A stretch of 14,444 bases of DNA from Stephanodiscus triporus (taxonomy: Eukaryota > Bacillariophyta > Thalassiosirophyceae > Thalassiosirales > Thalassiosiraceae): the NCBI GenBank assembly GCA_036939755.1, contig JALLAZ010000522.1:1-14444 (forward strand), given 5' to 3'. The position numbers and the translations under genes were made by a program. The notes under the pieces are model-generated. The model saw only the letters and a program-made list of their open reading frames with translations, was not told the origin of the DNA and made no database searches. Shown here piece by piece: positions 1 through 8,846 of the stretch (the stretch's first letter is position 1; the number at the start of each line of letters is the position of its first letter).

Positions 1-31
1 CTGGTGATATTGTGCACCAAACATTTAAAGT

Positions 32-653
32 CCACATCGAAGGCGGGGAGGGGGTAATAGCAATGTCATTGCTGGTGTTGCCCGCGGCGTCAAGTCAGAG
101 ATGGGCAAAAACAGCAATTTCAATGCTGGAATTGCTGCAGTGACCGCAATTTGTGCCATCAACAATGACAGAACCCCTAATGATGATGACAATGACAATG
201 ACGATGACGACAATGACACCGACAACAAGAACAACAATGACAATGACAATGACAATGACAATGATGGCGACGACAACAATGAAAATGGCAATGCCAATGT
301 TAGGAGCATCAGGGGCTAATGTTGCAATCGTTCAGAGTTGATAAAGATGACAGCGGCCAAACAAGAACAAAAGAAGGAGATTGTTCTAGAAAATTGACAA
401 ATTCATTACTAAGATTCTTGTCCGACAACATGACGATTGTCGCTACTTCCTTGCCGCCGTAGTAGATGCCGACATGGTAGGACCCCAATCGTCTTCCTCT
501 TCATCGTTGCCGTTGTCGTCCCACAGGCCAAAGACAGCTGAGAATACTCAAATCGGCATTATTGCTGGATATTTTACTGAACTTGTGTATTATGTGTTGT
601 GTTGCATGCTGATGGGCAGTTTGATCATGGCCTTCATAAAAGCTGAGAAATAA
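32..653 (+). CDS. Possible 3' exons of an unresolved gene (hypothetical, low-complexity N/D tract then a membrane segment)
   Basis: Not recognised. One frame is open from after a TAA at 29-31 to 319; it runs through an Asn/Asp-rich stretch. A second frame is open from 390 to a TAA at 651-653. It ends in a hydrophobic segment (VYYVLCCMLMGSLIMAFI) followed by a charged tail (KAEK), which looks like a C-terminal membrane helix. A donor at 299 (GTTAGG) and an acceptor ending at 389 (TTCTAG) would join the two in phase 0 across a 91-bp intron. The true 5' part would lie left of the window or in another exon: bases 3-58 are open in a different frame (GDIVHQTFKVHIEGG). The repeat-driven part may be non-coding. 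Only the 390-653 part has coding character, and the assignment is weak. Confidence 0.27.
178..299. repeat. CAATGA/GAC-type simple repeat
   Basis: Degenerate hexamer and trinucleotide repeat built from AATGAC and GATGAC units, including several consecutive AATGAC copies near 235-263. It keeps several frames open on both strands (Asn/Asp-rich on one frame, Ser/Leu-rich on the complement), so open frames here are weak evidence for genes. Confidence 0.85.
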
Positions 654-1069
654 GCTCCCTCAATTAAGGGGTTGCCAATTGAGGTCAAATGTACAGTATT
701 CTCTATTTGAACACTAAACTTACCATAACAACCATATCATACCAAAACATGAAACCTATTGTATGGTACTTTCAGGCCTTCACAATATTAATGTCTCATT
801 TCAGACTATTATTAAGATTAAGTGTACACAAAAGTGCAACAGCAGGGTACTGAAATAATACCGTATTAATCTACAACATGGCAACGGACAATAGTTTGCA
901 CCTTTCTCAATTCATTATTTAGTCTGCCCCGATGGCGGGGCCGTAGGGACTCACATAGAGCGCTTTATGTAAATTCGATCTGAAACATCATGTCACAGAA
1001 ATAACTATGGCCAAGACAGATTGGCTAGCCAAACATCGATGAGGCGAATACCACTTTCAGGTATCCCCT
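654..1069. other. AT-rich intergenic stretch, no gene seen
   Basis: Stop-rich in all frames with no RNA-gene signature. It lies downstream of the candidate + strand exons and downstream of the stop codon of the minus-strand lectin-like gene, so it most likely holds two 3' untranslated regions. Confidence 0.6.
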
Positions 1070-2073
1070 CTACGTTTCCCCTTCTAAGGCAACGACAGCC
1101 TTCGGCGTTTCTTCCACAATGTAATCGACAGCTGTTTCCTTTTTCATATCATGCAACGCCTCGTTCACATCAGAAATATAAAAGGGGGCCCTGGGCAATC
1201 GATTCACAAACATGAACGTATCCCTCTTTAACACCGGCTCATCAATCCCGCCATAAACTGTCAAATCCATCTCGCATGTGTACTCGTCTGGATCATCGAT
1301 ATCTACTGTCATCATCGATGATAGTCCCGCTGCCCAACAGAACGAATTTATCAACTGCCCACCCGTGAAGTACCACTCGGTCCCATAGACCGATTGGCAG
1401 TCTCTTAACATGAGTATTCCATTCTGACACGTTTCGGCCACCATCGCATCATTGTCTCCAACTTCATAGCCGACGGAAATGCACATGCCTGGATTGTCGT
1501 AACTCTCAATCATGACGTAGGACCCGTCTGATCGCACCATCCACATTTGCGCTGGTTCATCACGTTGACAAACTTCGACAGTATCAACCATCTCATCGTC
1601 TTCATTTACATGAGAACTGATACATTGATTTGGACAAGCTGATGGAAGGAGGCGAAACACCTGCCAGGCAATTGTTTACACGAAAACAAGAAGTAATCCA
1701 TGTTCAATTCAGCACAGTCACAACAAAATGTAGACGTATTCATTCATTCGCTCACCTCTTCATTAGGCTTGTCGCCAGATTTCCCACTCTTGCCACTACT
1801 ATATACATAGTCATCGTCATAGTAGTCATCATCAGACACTTTTCCACTCTTACCAGCCGAATGATTCCTCAACGTTCGTCTCCCGCCACTGGTGGGATTT
1901 TTCGACATTGTTATTTTGCCCAAATTTTCTTGAACAAATCGCTTTGTCGCCAGTTCCAAATCTTTCGTCACCATCTCATCAAGGCGTCGATTCACGCTAT
2001 TGCTTGGCGTCCGTCCTTCCTCGGCTGCGCTAACCGCCACACCAGCGATGACGGAAAACGATAAAAGCATCAT
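1070..2073 (-). CDS. Secreted protein with ricin-B-like (beta-trefoil lectin-like) domain
   Basis: Two exons, 2073-1756 and 1660-1070, joined across a 95-bp intron (GTGAGC donor, GGCAG acceptor, phase 0), give about 302 residues. The start is the first of two adjacent ATGs and begins a clear signal peptide (MMLLSFSVIAGVAVSA, likely cut before AEEG). A charged linker follows with basic RR motifs, an Asp/Tyr cluster and repeated SGKSGK, then a Cys-rich domain. That domain has QxW-like AQMW, DGSY, paired cysteines and a second EWYF block, the pattern of beta-trefoil ricin-type lectin subdomains. No catalytic toxin chain is present. Carbohydrate binding at the cell surface or outside the cell is inference. 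The gene is divergent from the SPP gene, with 447 bp between the start codons. The exon boundary is supported by matching phase and by loss of the frame at both ends. Confidence 0.75.
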
Positions 2074-2520
2074 AATTTCGCAATGAATAGAATGATTCTT
2101 TTCTAAGTTCCCCCCGTTTAGAGCACTGCCATTTGAGTTCGTCTGAGGCCATGTTGTGCTCGAGAGATGTGCGGACTGAATAATTGACCAGAGACGTTCA
2201 TCAAATTTTACAAATTTTCAACGCGGGGTTACTTATGAAACTCCTGCGTTGGACTACTACGTTTCAAGGATATTCAACTTGCTCGTGGGAATCTTATCCT
2301 AGAGGGAGAACGTAATTCCCGCCAAAATATTGGAGTTACGACATCTTCCCCCAACAGAGGCCCTGTCGCGTCGAGGAGGCCGAGCGCGAGGAGGGGAGAG
2401 CCCGCAACAGCGTTTCCTGGTCGGACCACTTCTACGCAGTACAACCTCTCAAAGAAGGAAAAGAAGCTGTTGGTCTAGCTGTTGCTAGTTGAATTGTCAT
2501 AGTTTATTAGGGGAGGGAAC
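2074..2520. promoter_or_regulatory. Shared divergent promoter region
   Basis: This interval separates the start codons of the lectin-like gene (minus) and the SPP gene (plus), so it must hold both promoters and 5' UTRs. It contains an AT-rich part near 2180-2220 and a GC-rich patch near 2360-2410. I see no convincing TATA box, operator or RNA gene. Confidence 0.5.
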
Positions 2521-4259
2521 ATGAGGGGGCGGTTTGAAGCTCTCCTCTATGGTGTGGCGTCGATCGGCACATCTCTAACGCCGTCGCTGGCTTTCACGCC
2601 AATTTCAAGGCGACCTACATTGACAGGAGCCGTCCATCATCGTCACGGTCGCGCGGCATCCATCGAAAGAGACGCCATGAAGCTGAAAATGTCCGATGGC
2701 GAAAAAGAGGACAACTTCCTTGCGTCTCTTATCAGAAATGTCATGCAAAATAATATAGGTGACGCGTCGATTAACATGGAATCTGTAGAAACGGAGGACG
2801 AAAAACAACAACGACTCCGGGTCGAACGTCTCGCTCAAATCGAGGCGGGGGAAGTCCGTAGGCAATCGCGCGTCGCAGAGGATAAATTCGGGTACCTGCT
2901 CCTATTCGCGCTGCAACTACTTCCATTGATTGGGAGGGATCGTGTTGAGTCTATCGTATATTTCTTCGGTGTCGCAGTGTGCACCGTCTATCTCGGTGGG
3001 AGACAGGAGGTGATTGATAGGCCGGAGAGAGTATCGAGGGATAATGCGCTTTATGCGCCCGTTGGTGCTTCATTGGCTATTGGGGGGCTTTATCTTTTGC
3101 TCAAGATGGGGATCGACATAACGTCTGTGTATGCTATCATGGTAACAGTTTTTGGCGCGTTAGCAATCTCTGGTAAGTTCAAGTGGGGTCCCTTGCGTTC
3201 AAATTTCACATTCATAAAAAGAAAGTCATCTTAATCTAAGCTAACTGGTGGCATCCCTTCACGCGCACAATGGGCAGATATTGGTGTGCCACTCTTACGC
3301 AATGCTTTTCCGGGCATCGACTTCGCCGCTGCGGAGGTACCAGTGCCGACGGCATTGGCTGAAAAGACGGGTTTGGATAATCCAAGATTGCCCTTGGATG
3401 GATCGGTAACACTTGGCTTGGGAGTTCTATGTACTTTGATATATTGGGCACCTGCAGCGATGGAGCAAAAGTTTTTAATCAGCAATGGTATGTTGCATCC
3501 TGCCTCTTAGTCGGTTTCCTTGCGCTGCTGTTGTCGGTCATTGCAATTAGAATCCCAACTCACCCCCCCCCCTCCAAAAAATTCAGCTATTGCGTGGGCC
3601 TTAGGAATGGTATCATTAGGTGCCATTTCTCTTGGTTCTTTTCAAACTGGAGCTATCCTACTGGCGGGCCTCTTTTGCTATGACGTGTTTTGGGTGTTTG
3701 GTACAGACGTAATGATGACAGTTGCAACCAAAGGTACGATAGTCTTGGTAGGAATTATTATATTCTTGAATGACCAGTTAGCTGAATGTTGATGCCTCTT
3801 TCATGTTTTATATCTGAAGTGGAGGCTCCTGTAAAGTTTTTATACCCCGCCCCTCTGTCAGACACTCCTAGGGCTTATCCGTTCTCGGTGCTTGGACTTG
3901 GTGATGGTAAGCATTTTTCAATGCTGATTCATTCATTAGTTCTCATTGTTTGTCCATTCTCACATCACGCTCAATCCAAATATTCGCAAGTGGTTATTCC
4001 TGGCCTATTTTTGAGGCTCATGTATAAAGTCGACGAAGCACTTCAACCGAAGAATTTGTCATACTTCAACGTAGCAACCGGCGCGTATGCTGCCGGCCTA
4101 TTAATGTGTTTTGCAGCCAATGAGCTCTTTCACAATGGGCAGCCTGCCCTATTATACCTGGACCCATCTCTTGTAGGTGGTACACTTGCTTGTGCGTCTG
4201 TGAACGGTCAAGTAAATGCTCTATGGGACTTCCAGGAGGAGGAAAATGAAACAAACTAG
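2521..4259 (+). CDS. Signal peptide peptidase (SPP) family intramembrane aspartyl protease, predicted plastid-targeted
   Basis: Five exons (2521-3172, 3278-3487, 3587-3733, 3820-3906, 3991-4259) give 454 residues. The catalytic core has all three family hallmarks: YD in CYDVFWVFGT (Asp320), GLGD (Asp365) and the PAL motif in QPALLYL (416-422). Family members cleave transmembrane segments, typically signal-peptide remnants or tail-anchored proteins, within the lipid bilayer. Membrane segments are visible at about 120-215, 265-335 and 366-435. The N-terminus has a hydrophobic signal, then SLAFTP with Phe25, then an Arg/Ser/His-rich stretch, matching the bipartite plastid presequence of diatoms. 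Introns of 105, 99, 86 and 84 bp are all phase 1, and every junction restores a family-typical reading (for example GLGD followed by VVIPG). The ATG has an A at -3. The tail WDFQEEENETN lacks a dilysine ER signal. The membrane in which it works is inference. Confidence 0.9.
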
Positions 4260-4737
4260 CCATGTTTTGCTAGACTGCATAGATTAAGTCAATTCAATAA
4301 CCCAAATGACACGCTCGGCGCATGTTTGTGATGGGGAAATGACAGTGGTCAAGAACCATTTCTTTTTTCAGACATATACGGTGATCGTGAATCATTCCAC
4401 GTTTCACACCGATTATAACTGACCGCCCCAGAATTAGCCTCGGGGACAACTGAGACGTCATGGACGACGACACCGCCATCGGAGGGCACCGCATCACAGC
4501 CGTGGGCGTCGAGGGGATGACATTTTTTGGGCCAGGAGTCTTGCAGTGCTGTAGATTTACATTCTGTCATGTATTTCCTAAATATTTATAATCTAACATT
4601 CAAAGACTCGCTCACTCATGCATAGAACACTACGCTGCTCAATTGCTTCCGAATTCCTCACCTACATCATCGTTCATAGCAAAAGAAGGACCACGTAACA
4701 CTCCTAATATCTACAGAACACGCTCAGCATTTTCTCC
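4260..4737. other. Convergent intergenic region, no gene seen
   Basis: This lies between the stop codon of the SPP gene (plus) and that of the MORN gene (minus) and probably holds both 3' UTRs. A minus-strand frame from 4570 to 4349 is open for 73 codons, but it has a poor start context and no recognisable motif. I do not call it. Confidence 0.5.
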
Positions 4738-6649
4738 TCAAGGATCCATCTTCTTACCAGATGCATCCCTCGAGGAGGACGATGGCTTCTTACTGCTCTT
4801 CTCGCCACCACCGCCGCCACCACCCTCCTTCGACCTGGCCGACTTCTTCGGGGCGGTCTTCTTCGTCGCGTCGTCCGCCTCCGCCGTCTTTGCGTAATTC
4901 AGATTCGTGTCGCTCCCCTCCACGAATTGCCCCCTGGCCCACACCCCATCCTGGATCAGGCCGTGGTCATACTTCATAGTGCCCCTCCCGTTCGGCATGT
5001 TCGACGAGTCGACCTCGCCGGTGTAAAGGCCCGGATCGCCGTAGTAGTCCATCCACTTCATCTTGCGCACGGTCGTCGTCGACTTCCCGCCCCCTCCCTC
5101 GGCGGCGCCACCGGACTTTCCTCCGTCCTTGCGCACCGCCCAATCGGAGGACTTGCCGGCGCCGGACTTCGCGTCCTTGCCCCCCCCTCCGCCGCCCGTC
5201 CCGGACGTCGACGACTTGGACGAACGGCCCTTCGTCGAGGACTTGCCGTGGGCCTGACTCCCGTCGACCCACACCCCCTCGAAGGAGCTACCGTCCTTGT
5301 ACTTCATCTTCCCCTGACCGTGGGGCTGGTGGTCCTCGTTGACGTCCCCCGAGTAGCGTCCCTCCTTGTCATTCTCGTCGCGATACCTCATGTCCTTGAC
5401 GCGTATCTTCTTCTTGCGACTACCGGACGACTTCCCGCTCCTGTGCGAGCTCGTTTCGGACCCGGAATCGTCGAACACGCGACCTGTGCCCTTGGATCCT
5501 GACCGCTTGCTCGACTTGGACCGGACGCTCCCGCCGTGGTTCGACGACGCGTCGTGGGCGCAATCCGGGCAGATGTCGTGCAGGACCTTCCAACCCCCGA
5601 GCGCCTTCTTCTTCGCGAGACGGACGGAGGGATGGGCGTGGCAGTACCCCTCCTCGTCGAAGGGGAGGGCGCCGAACCGATCGGTCTTGCGCCCGCCCTT
5701 GCGGGAGCTGTTGGACTTGACGCTCCTGGCGCTCCTCGTGCTCTTCTTCGACCGGGCGCTCCCGGACGACTTGACCGACCGATTGTCGGCCATGTCGTCG
5801 TAGTCAGGATCGATGCACTTGGGACACACGCGGAATTCCTTCCACCCCCCGAGGAGCTTCTTCTTCGCGACCTGCACCGTGGGATGGCGCGTGCAGCACC
5901 CGTTCTTGTCGAATTTGCCCGAGGACGTGACCGCCTCGGTCCTGGTCTGGACCGATTGCTTCGTGGACCGCGACGAGACGGACTCGGCGTCCTCGTCGCG
6001 GTCCCTCTGCGCCCCCCTCGACCTCGACTTGGACCGGCTCCTGGTCGTGCCCCGACTGTTCCCGCCCACGCTCGCGACGTCCTCCTCGTACTTGGCCTCG
6101 ATGCACCTGGGGCAGCCCTCGTGAAGGATCTTCCACCCTCCCCCCAATTTCTTCGACGCCATCTGGACGTTGGGGTGGTGATGGCACTTGCCGTTCTCGT
6201 CGAAGGGGGTGCTGAATTCCTTGTCCATGTGACGTCCGCTCTTGATCGGGTTGCGGAGGGGGTTGGAAATGCCGTGGACGGTACGTCCGCGCTTGACCTG
6301 GCCTTTGCCGCCGAGGGAGGTGACGCGGCGTGATTTGTGAAGCTCCGCGGCGCACTTGTGGCAGTTCTGTGATGATTTTGGTGGACGACAGGAGCGCGCA
6401 GAGGTGAGATGTCGAGCGACAATCGGAGAGGGAGAGAGAGAGAGAGAGAAGAAGAAGAAGAGTCAAACGGCGAGGGTTGGCGGAAAACGAGCTCACCATC
6501 TTGACCTCCTTGTACAGCAGCTTCCCATCCTGCTTCAACGGCTCGGCGAGCTGGACTGAATTGTGCTTAAGGCAGTTGCCCTCCTTGTCGAAGGAGGCGC
6601 CTTCGAAGGCGGGTTGGACACTTTTTTTCTTCTTGGACGAGGAGGACAT
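4738..6649 (-). CDS. MORN-repeat protein with four C-x2-H ... C-x2-C modules
   Basis: Two exons (6649-6497 and 6366-4738) give about 593 residues. The 130-bp intron has a GTGAGC donor, a CT-rich tract and a CACAG acceptor, phase 0. Four modules follow the pattern FDxxGxCxxHPxVxxAKKKxxGGWKxxxxxCPxC at about residues 20-56, 106-139, 203-235 and 287-320. The first is degenerate, with its second cysteine pair (NCHKC) encoded just after the intron. The spaced Cys/His residues suggest metal binding. Two MORN-type motifs lie at about 388-420 (GRYSGDV...HGQGKMKYKDG) and 497-530 (LYTGEV...NGRGTMKY). MORN motifs usually act as scaffolds or in lipid and membrane association. Ser/Lys/Arg- and Gly-rich linkers separate the parts. 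Codons end almost only in G or C. The start at 6649 has A at -3; an in-frame ATG at 6709 would add 20 residues. Function unknown. Confidence 0.85.
6425..6462. repeat. GA/GAA (CT on coding strand) microsatellite in intron
   Basis: Run of GA dinucleotides followed by GAA trinucleotides on the plus strand. On the coding (minus) strand this is a CTT/CT-rich polypyrimidine tract inside the intron of the MORN gene, about 60-95 bp before the acceptor. Confidence 0.85.
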
Positions 6650-7664
6650 TATTTTGTCGCCACTACTGGCGGGTTGGGATTTGGTGGACGGTCCGTTCGG
6701 TCGGCACATGGATTCACGGAGATGTCGTTGTGTGAGCACACAGGAAGTAGTAGCAGTATTCGCAGCGGAGAAACGAGTTTGTGAGATCAACAAAACTGTT
6801 GCGATTAATAACAAGAGCTTAAACAGTTATGAATTATGGGCGGATGAACCATCGTACCTTGCCATGATCTGATCTGCTCGAGGATTGCTCTGCAAACACG
6901 ATCGGCGATGGGATCGGGCGGGCCGATCTTTCACGAAGGGCTTGTGTATCGTATCTACTCTCTAGAGGTATTGTACTTACCATAGTACCTGAAGATTTGG
7001 ACTCATGGCATGGTATTGTTCCCACGCATGCAGGCCAATCTCTGGTAAGTCGGAGTAGTAGAGTAGGAGTAAGTATGTGGTACGTACCATACGATATTAT
7101 GTCCTCTAGTGTACGTCTCAACGATGGAAATATGGTATTCCTACAAAAAAATTTCGTCTGGTCTTTTTGGAAGAGTAATCTGGCAACGATTCACTCCACT
7201 ATCTAGCGACGGGTGAGTTAATCCAGATTTGTCTGAAGGATAATGTATTGATTCCTCCTTGAGTCATTAGGTATTCGTGAATTAAAAACGACGAACAGCC
7301 CGAAGTGGTCAGATGTCTATCTCTCATTCAGATAACTACTCGTCACTTGTCACGGAATCCATCCATCTGTTTCTCACCCCCCAAATTGATCACTGGATAA
7401 AAAAAATATAATAATACCCTAAAACATGCACAAGAAGTCACTACCTACAACAATCCCGCTATGGTAAATAATATGTACTACCAGCCAACCGCCGACCGAC
7501 TCTCTCGATCTCCTCCACCAATCCGGCCACGCCTAGAGTTGAGCCACTCGATTGGTGCACCAACTACTGCTCCAAAACGCCTCGTTTGACTTATGTACAA
7601 GTTACATGCTGAGAAAGGGGACACTTCCAATTCGGTATCGACATTTCAAACAATTCTTCACGGA
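6650..7664. other. Long intergenic region: MORN-gene promoter, then 3' region of the helical-repeat gene
   Basis: About 1 kb without a supported gene. The part next to 6650 must hold the 5' UTR and promoter of the minus-strand MORN gene. The part next to 7664 holds the 3' end of the minus-strand repeat-protein gene. The middle is rich in GTA/TAC words and includes a perfect 12-bp palindrome, TGGTACGTACCA, at 7078-7089. Open frames at 6834-7121 (minus) and 6997-7206 (plus) lack motifs or plausible start contexts. Donor-like words occur on both strands (near 6975 and 7044), so an unseen 5' UTR exon is possible. Confidence 0.5.
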
Positions 7665-8525
7665 CTAAGGAGTGACGGCCGGGCTCTGAGGAATATGCTC
7701 TGTCGGCTTTGCCTCGGGAGTGACTGCCGGGCTCCGCACCTGTTTTCTCGGGATAGGGCTGCAACCATCCTCTCGAATCAACGATGAACCTTTGCCAATG
7801 TCATCGAATATATACAACGGATTGCAAGCACGAAACTTGGCCAAAAGTCGAGAGAAAAGCTCGTTCTCCGCCCCCTTGCACTGTTCCAGCATTGATGTGG
7901 CGTCCGATAAACAGGCCGGATGAAAAACCGACAGGTATAGCTTCAGCAAGGATATATGATCCATCGGTTGCACACTCTTCAACCTTTCTTTGAACACCGA
8001 GTTTAGGGCGTTCGAGGTGTCATATTTGAAGGCGAGGACTGAGAATAGGATGGCCTCCTTTCCAACGCACTTATTCAGAATTTCTTCCGCTTCCTTCGTC
8101 TGTTCTGCGTCGTGCTTCAAGAAGAATGCAATGAGAATTTCTTTGTAATCGACTGGATACGAAAATTCTTTGTCGAGACGGTCCATCGTTAGAGGATTAA
8201 TGGCGTGGAAGTTGGAAGAGAGCTTTTTGAATAATTCCCCTTCGTTGCCAACATGTTTGGAGCACAACGTCACGGCCTCATCAACGTCTTGAGGGTAGAA
8301 GATGGATAGGTACAGGGTTGTCAATTTTACATAGTCATCGAAATGTTCATCGGTGACGCATGAAAGGAAAACTCTGTTGAGTGGATTGGGCGCGTGGTGT
8401 TTCTTCGCGAGGATCAGACACAATAATATCAAGGGTCAAGGGAAGAATGCTCACGGGTTATGCCAGTTGTGTTTGACCCAAAAGTTCATTGTATTCTGAA
8501 ATGCCTCCGCTGCAGACTTTGACAT
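7665..8525 (-). CDS. Protein with three ~62-residue alpha-helical repeats
   Basis: Two exons (8525-8455 and 8373-7665) give 259 residues. The 81-bp intron has a GTGAGC donor and a CAACAG acceptor, phase 2. Three repeats at about residues 38-85, 100-147 and 163-210 share the pattern LxxLYLSxFxP...xA..L...C.GxExxLFxxLxxKF...NPL. This resembles the Gly-x-Glu-x2-Leu...Lys-Tyr/Phe helical repeats seen in many protist proteins, which I can name only by appearance. The predicted fold is an all-helical scaffold. The C-terminus is Pro-rich with SPAVTP twice. The start MSKSAAEAF is the first ATG after an in-frame TAG. Without the intron, the upstream part of the long exon would run into a TGA at 8436-8438. 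The gene is divergent from the zinc-finger gene. No enzymatic motif is visible. Confidence 0.68.
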
Positions 8526-8844
8526 TGGGCAAGAAAGCGACGGCTTACTGGCTTCTTGTATGTCATGCGACGCTATTTCGAGGGAGATCGCCTGGGCACA
8601 TGCGGTAGACGTCGGTGAACACTACTCGATAATCCATTAGTAACGGTTGACTACAATACGCACCATACACCATGATAACTGTAACGGTTGACAACAATGT
8701 GCTCTTTTTCATCGCCATAAGCTGTAACGGCCGACAACAATACTCACTCCCCAAAAATCATAATTTTATGAAACTATTCACTCAACCCATCGAGCCATCC
8801 ATCGAGCCATCCATCGAGCCATCCATCGAGCCATCCATCGAGCC
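8526..8844. promoter_or_regulatory. Compact divergent promoter with tripled 19-bp element and 12-bp tandem repeats
   Basis: Only 319 bp separate the start codons of the helical-repeat gene (minus) and the zinc-finger gene (plus). The interval carries three spaced copies of a TAACGG-NNGAC element and, next to the plus-strand start codon, a 12-bp tandem array; both are listed separately. It must contain both promoters. Confidence 0.55.
8640..8742 (+). promoter_or_regulatory. Three spaced direct repeats of a 19-bp element
   Basis: Copies at 8640-8658, 8681-8699 and 8724-8742 match GTAACGGTTGACAACAATG with one to three changes each. The start-to-start spacing is 41 and 43 bp, about four helical turns. 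The core contains AACGG, like MYB sites. The first two copies also contain TTGAC, the W-box core. Position between two divergent genes and regular spacing suggest transcription-factor sites; the factor is unknown. Confidence 0.5.
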
Positions 8845-8846
8845 AT
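8787..8846. repeat. 12-bp tandem repeat (CCATCGAGCCAT) x5
   Basis: Five exact, consecutive 12-bp units. The last unit runs into the ATG at 8845, so the start codon of the zinc-finger gene overlaps the array. The unit is a multiple of three and is open on both strands (PSIE on plus, MARW on minus), so copy-number change would not shift the frame. Confidence 0.9.

Noticed and set aside
4349..4570. 73-codon minus-strand frame between the SPP and MORN genes
   Set aside because: Poor start context, no motif, and located where two convergent 3' UTRs are expected.
4927..6333. Long plus-strand open frames opposite the MORN gene
   Set aside because: They are antisense shadows produced by the G/C-ending codon bias of the minus-strand gene; their Pro/Arg/Leu/Val-rich products show no domain.
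5388..6814. Other minus-strand open frames overlapping the MORN gene
   Set aside because: Arg/Pro/Ser-rich frame-shifted readings of the same exon, without module or MORN pattern; only the short MSSSSKKKK part of the 6814 frame is used, as exon 1. That frame begins with TTG, so its hydrophobic N-terminus is not a valid signal peptide.
8787..8846. CRISPR-like array
   Set aside because: Units are 12 bp and directly abutting with no spacers; it is a simple tandem repeat.
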